Positions 63,904 to 64,000 of a stretch of DNA of 64,000 nt are shown piece by piece. Both the position numbers and the translations under genes were made by a program. Location of the stretch: the NCBI RefSeq assembly GCF_905475345.1, contig NC_066597.1, positions 3,798,501 through 3,862,500 of the forward strand. Reading direction: 5' to 3'. Numbering within the stretch: position 1 is the first letter of the stretch; every line of letters begins with the position of its first letter. Source of the stretch: Vespula vulgaris (lineage: Eukaryota; Arthropoda; Insecta; Hymenoptera; Vespidae). The notes below the pieces were generated by a model that was not told the DNA's origin, did no database searches, and worked only from the letters and a program-made list of their open reading frames with translations.

Positions 63904-64000
63904 CTAATACTTATGTACACGATATATATATACAAGTATGTGTTAATCAATTTATTGTCGCAAACACATTGTTATAAGATAAGATAGAAATAATTTGAAT
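63463..64000. other. AT-rich non-coding end with TA microsatellites
   Basis: CATA/TA tracts at 63463-63520 and 63865-63900 in AT-rich sequence. No gene signal is seen up to the window edge. Confidence 0.6.

Overview
The window is AT-rich animal nuclear DNA. The gene content, the 70-100 bp introns with GTAAGT-type donors and the TCAGT-type initiator motifs point to an insect. The dense CT/GA, ATT, GATA and CCT microsatellites suggest a bee or wasp, but the order is a guess. No prokaryotic, viral or recognisable transposon protein was found.

Four genes can be reconstructed with intact splice sites and reading frames. (1) Drosha, the nuclear microRNA-processing RNase III, lies on the minus strand at 129-4802 (10 coding exons, 1316 aa). 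(2) A Rab9 GTPase lies on the plus strand at 9415-10193 (2 coding exons, 231 aa). (3) A Ctr1 copper transporter lies on the minus strand at 12797-14210 (4 coding exons, 220 aa). (4) ANAPC15, a subunit of the anaphase-promoting complex, lies on the plus strand at 21322-22291 (3 coding exons, 138 aa). They look like an ordinary packed housekeeping cluster with no shared pathway. Upstream of the Rab9 gene, 5511-6460 holds a fresh three-and-a-bit-fold tandem repeat of about 302 bp. Each unit carries CCAAT boxes, an initiator-like motif and a consensus splice donor, so it looks like a triplicated promoter plus first exon. Around 20,100-20,430 a GC-richer block with a 10-bp inverted repeat has outward-pointing donors on both strands and is a likely bidirectional promoter.

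From 22.5 kb to the end (about 41 kb) no gene can be assembled. The region alternates long microsatellites with GC-richer islands and plus-strand donor-like sites (near 23,673, 28,019, 37,020, 48,115 and 52,839). That layout fits the promoter, leader-exon and intron territory of a large gene continuing past 64 kb, but this is inference. Two short open exons (24,339-24,451 minus; 36,892-37,019 plus) are the best coding candidates there. The most striking feature is a series of old, strongly diverged tandem arrays with 120-330 bp units (34.1, 38.6, 46.0, 54.8, 60.6 and 61.7 kb). General repeat masking may miss these.
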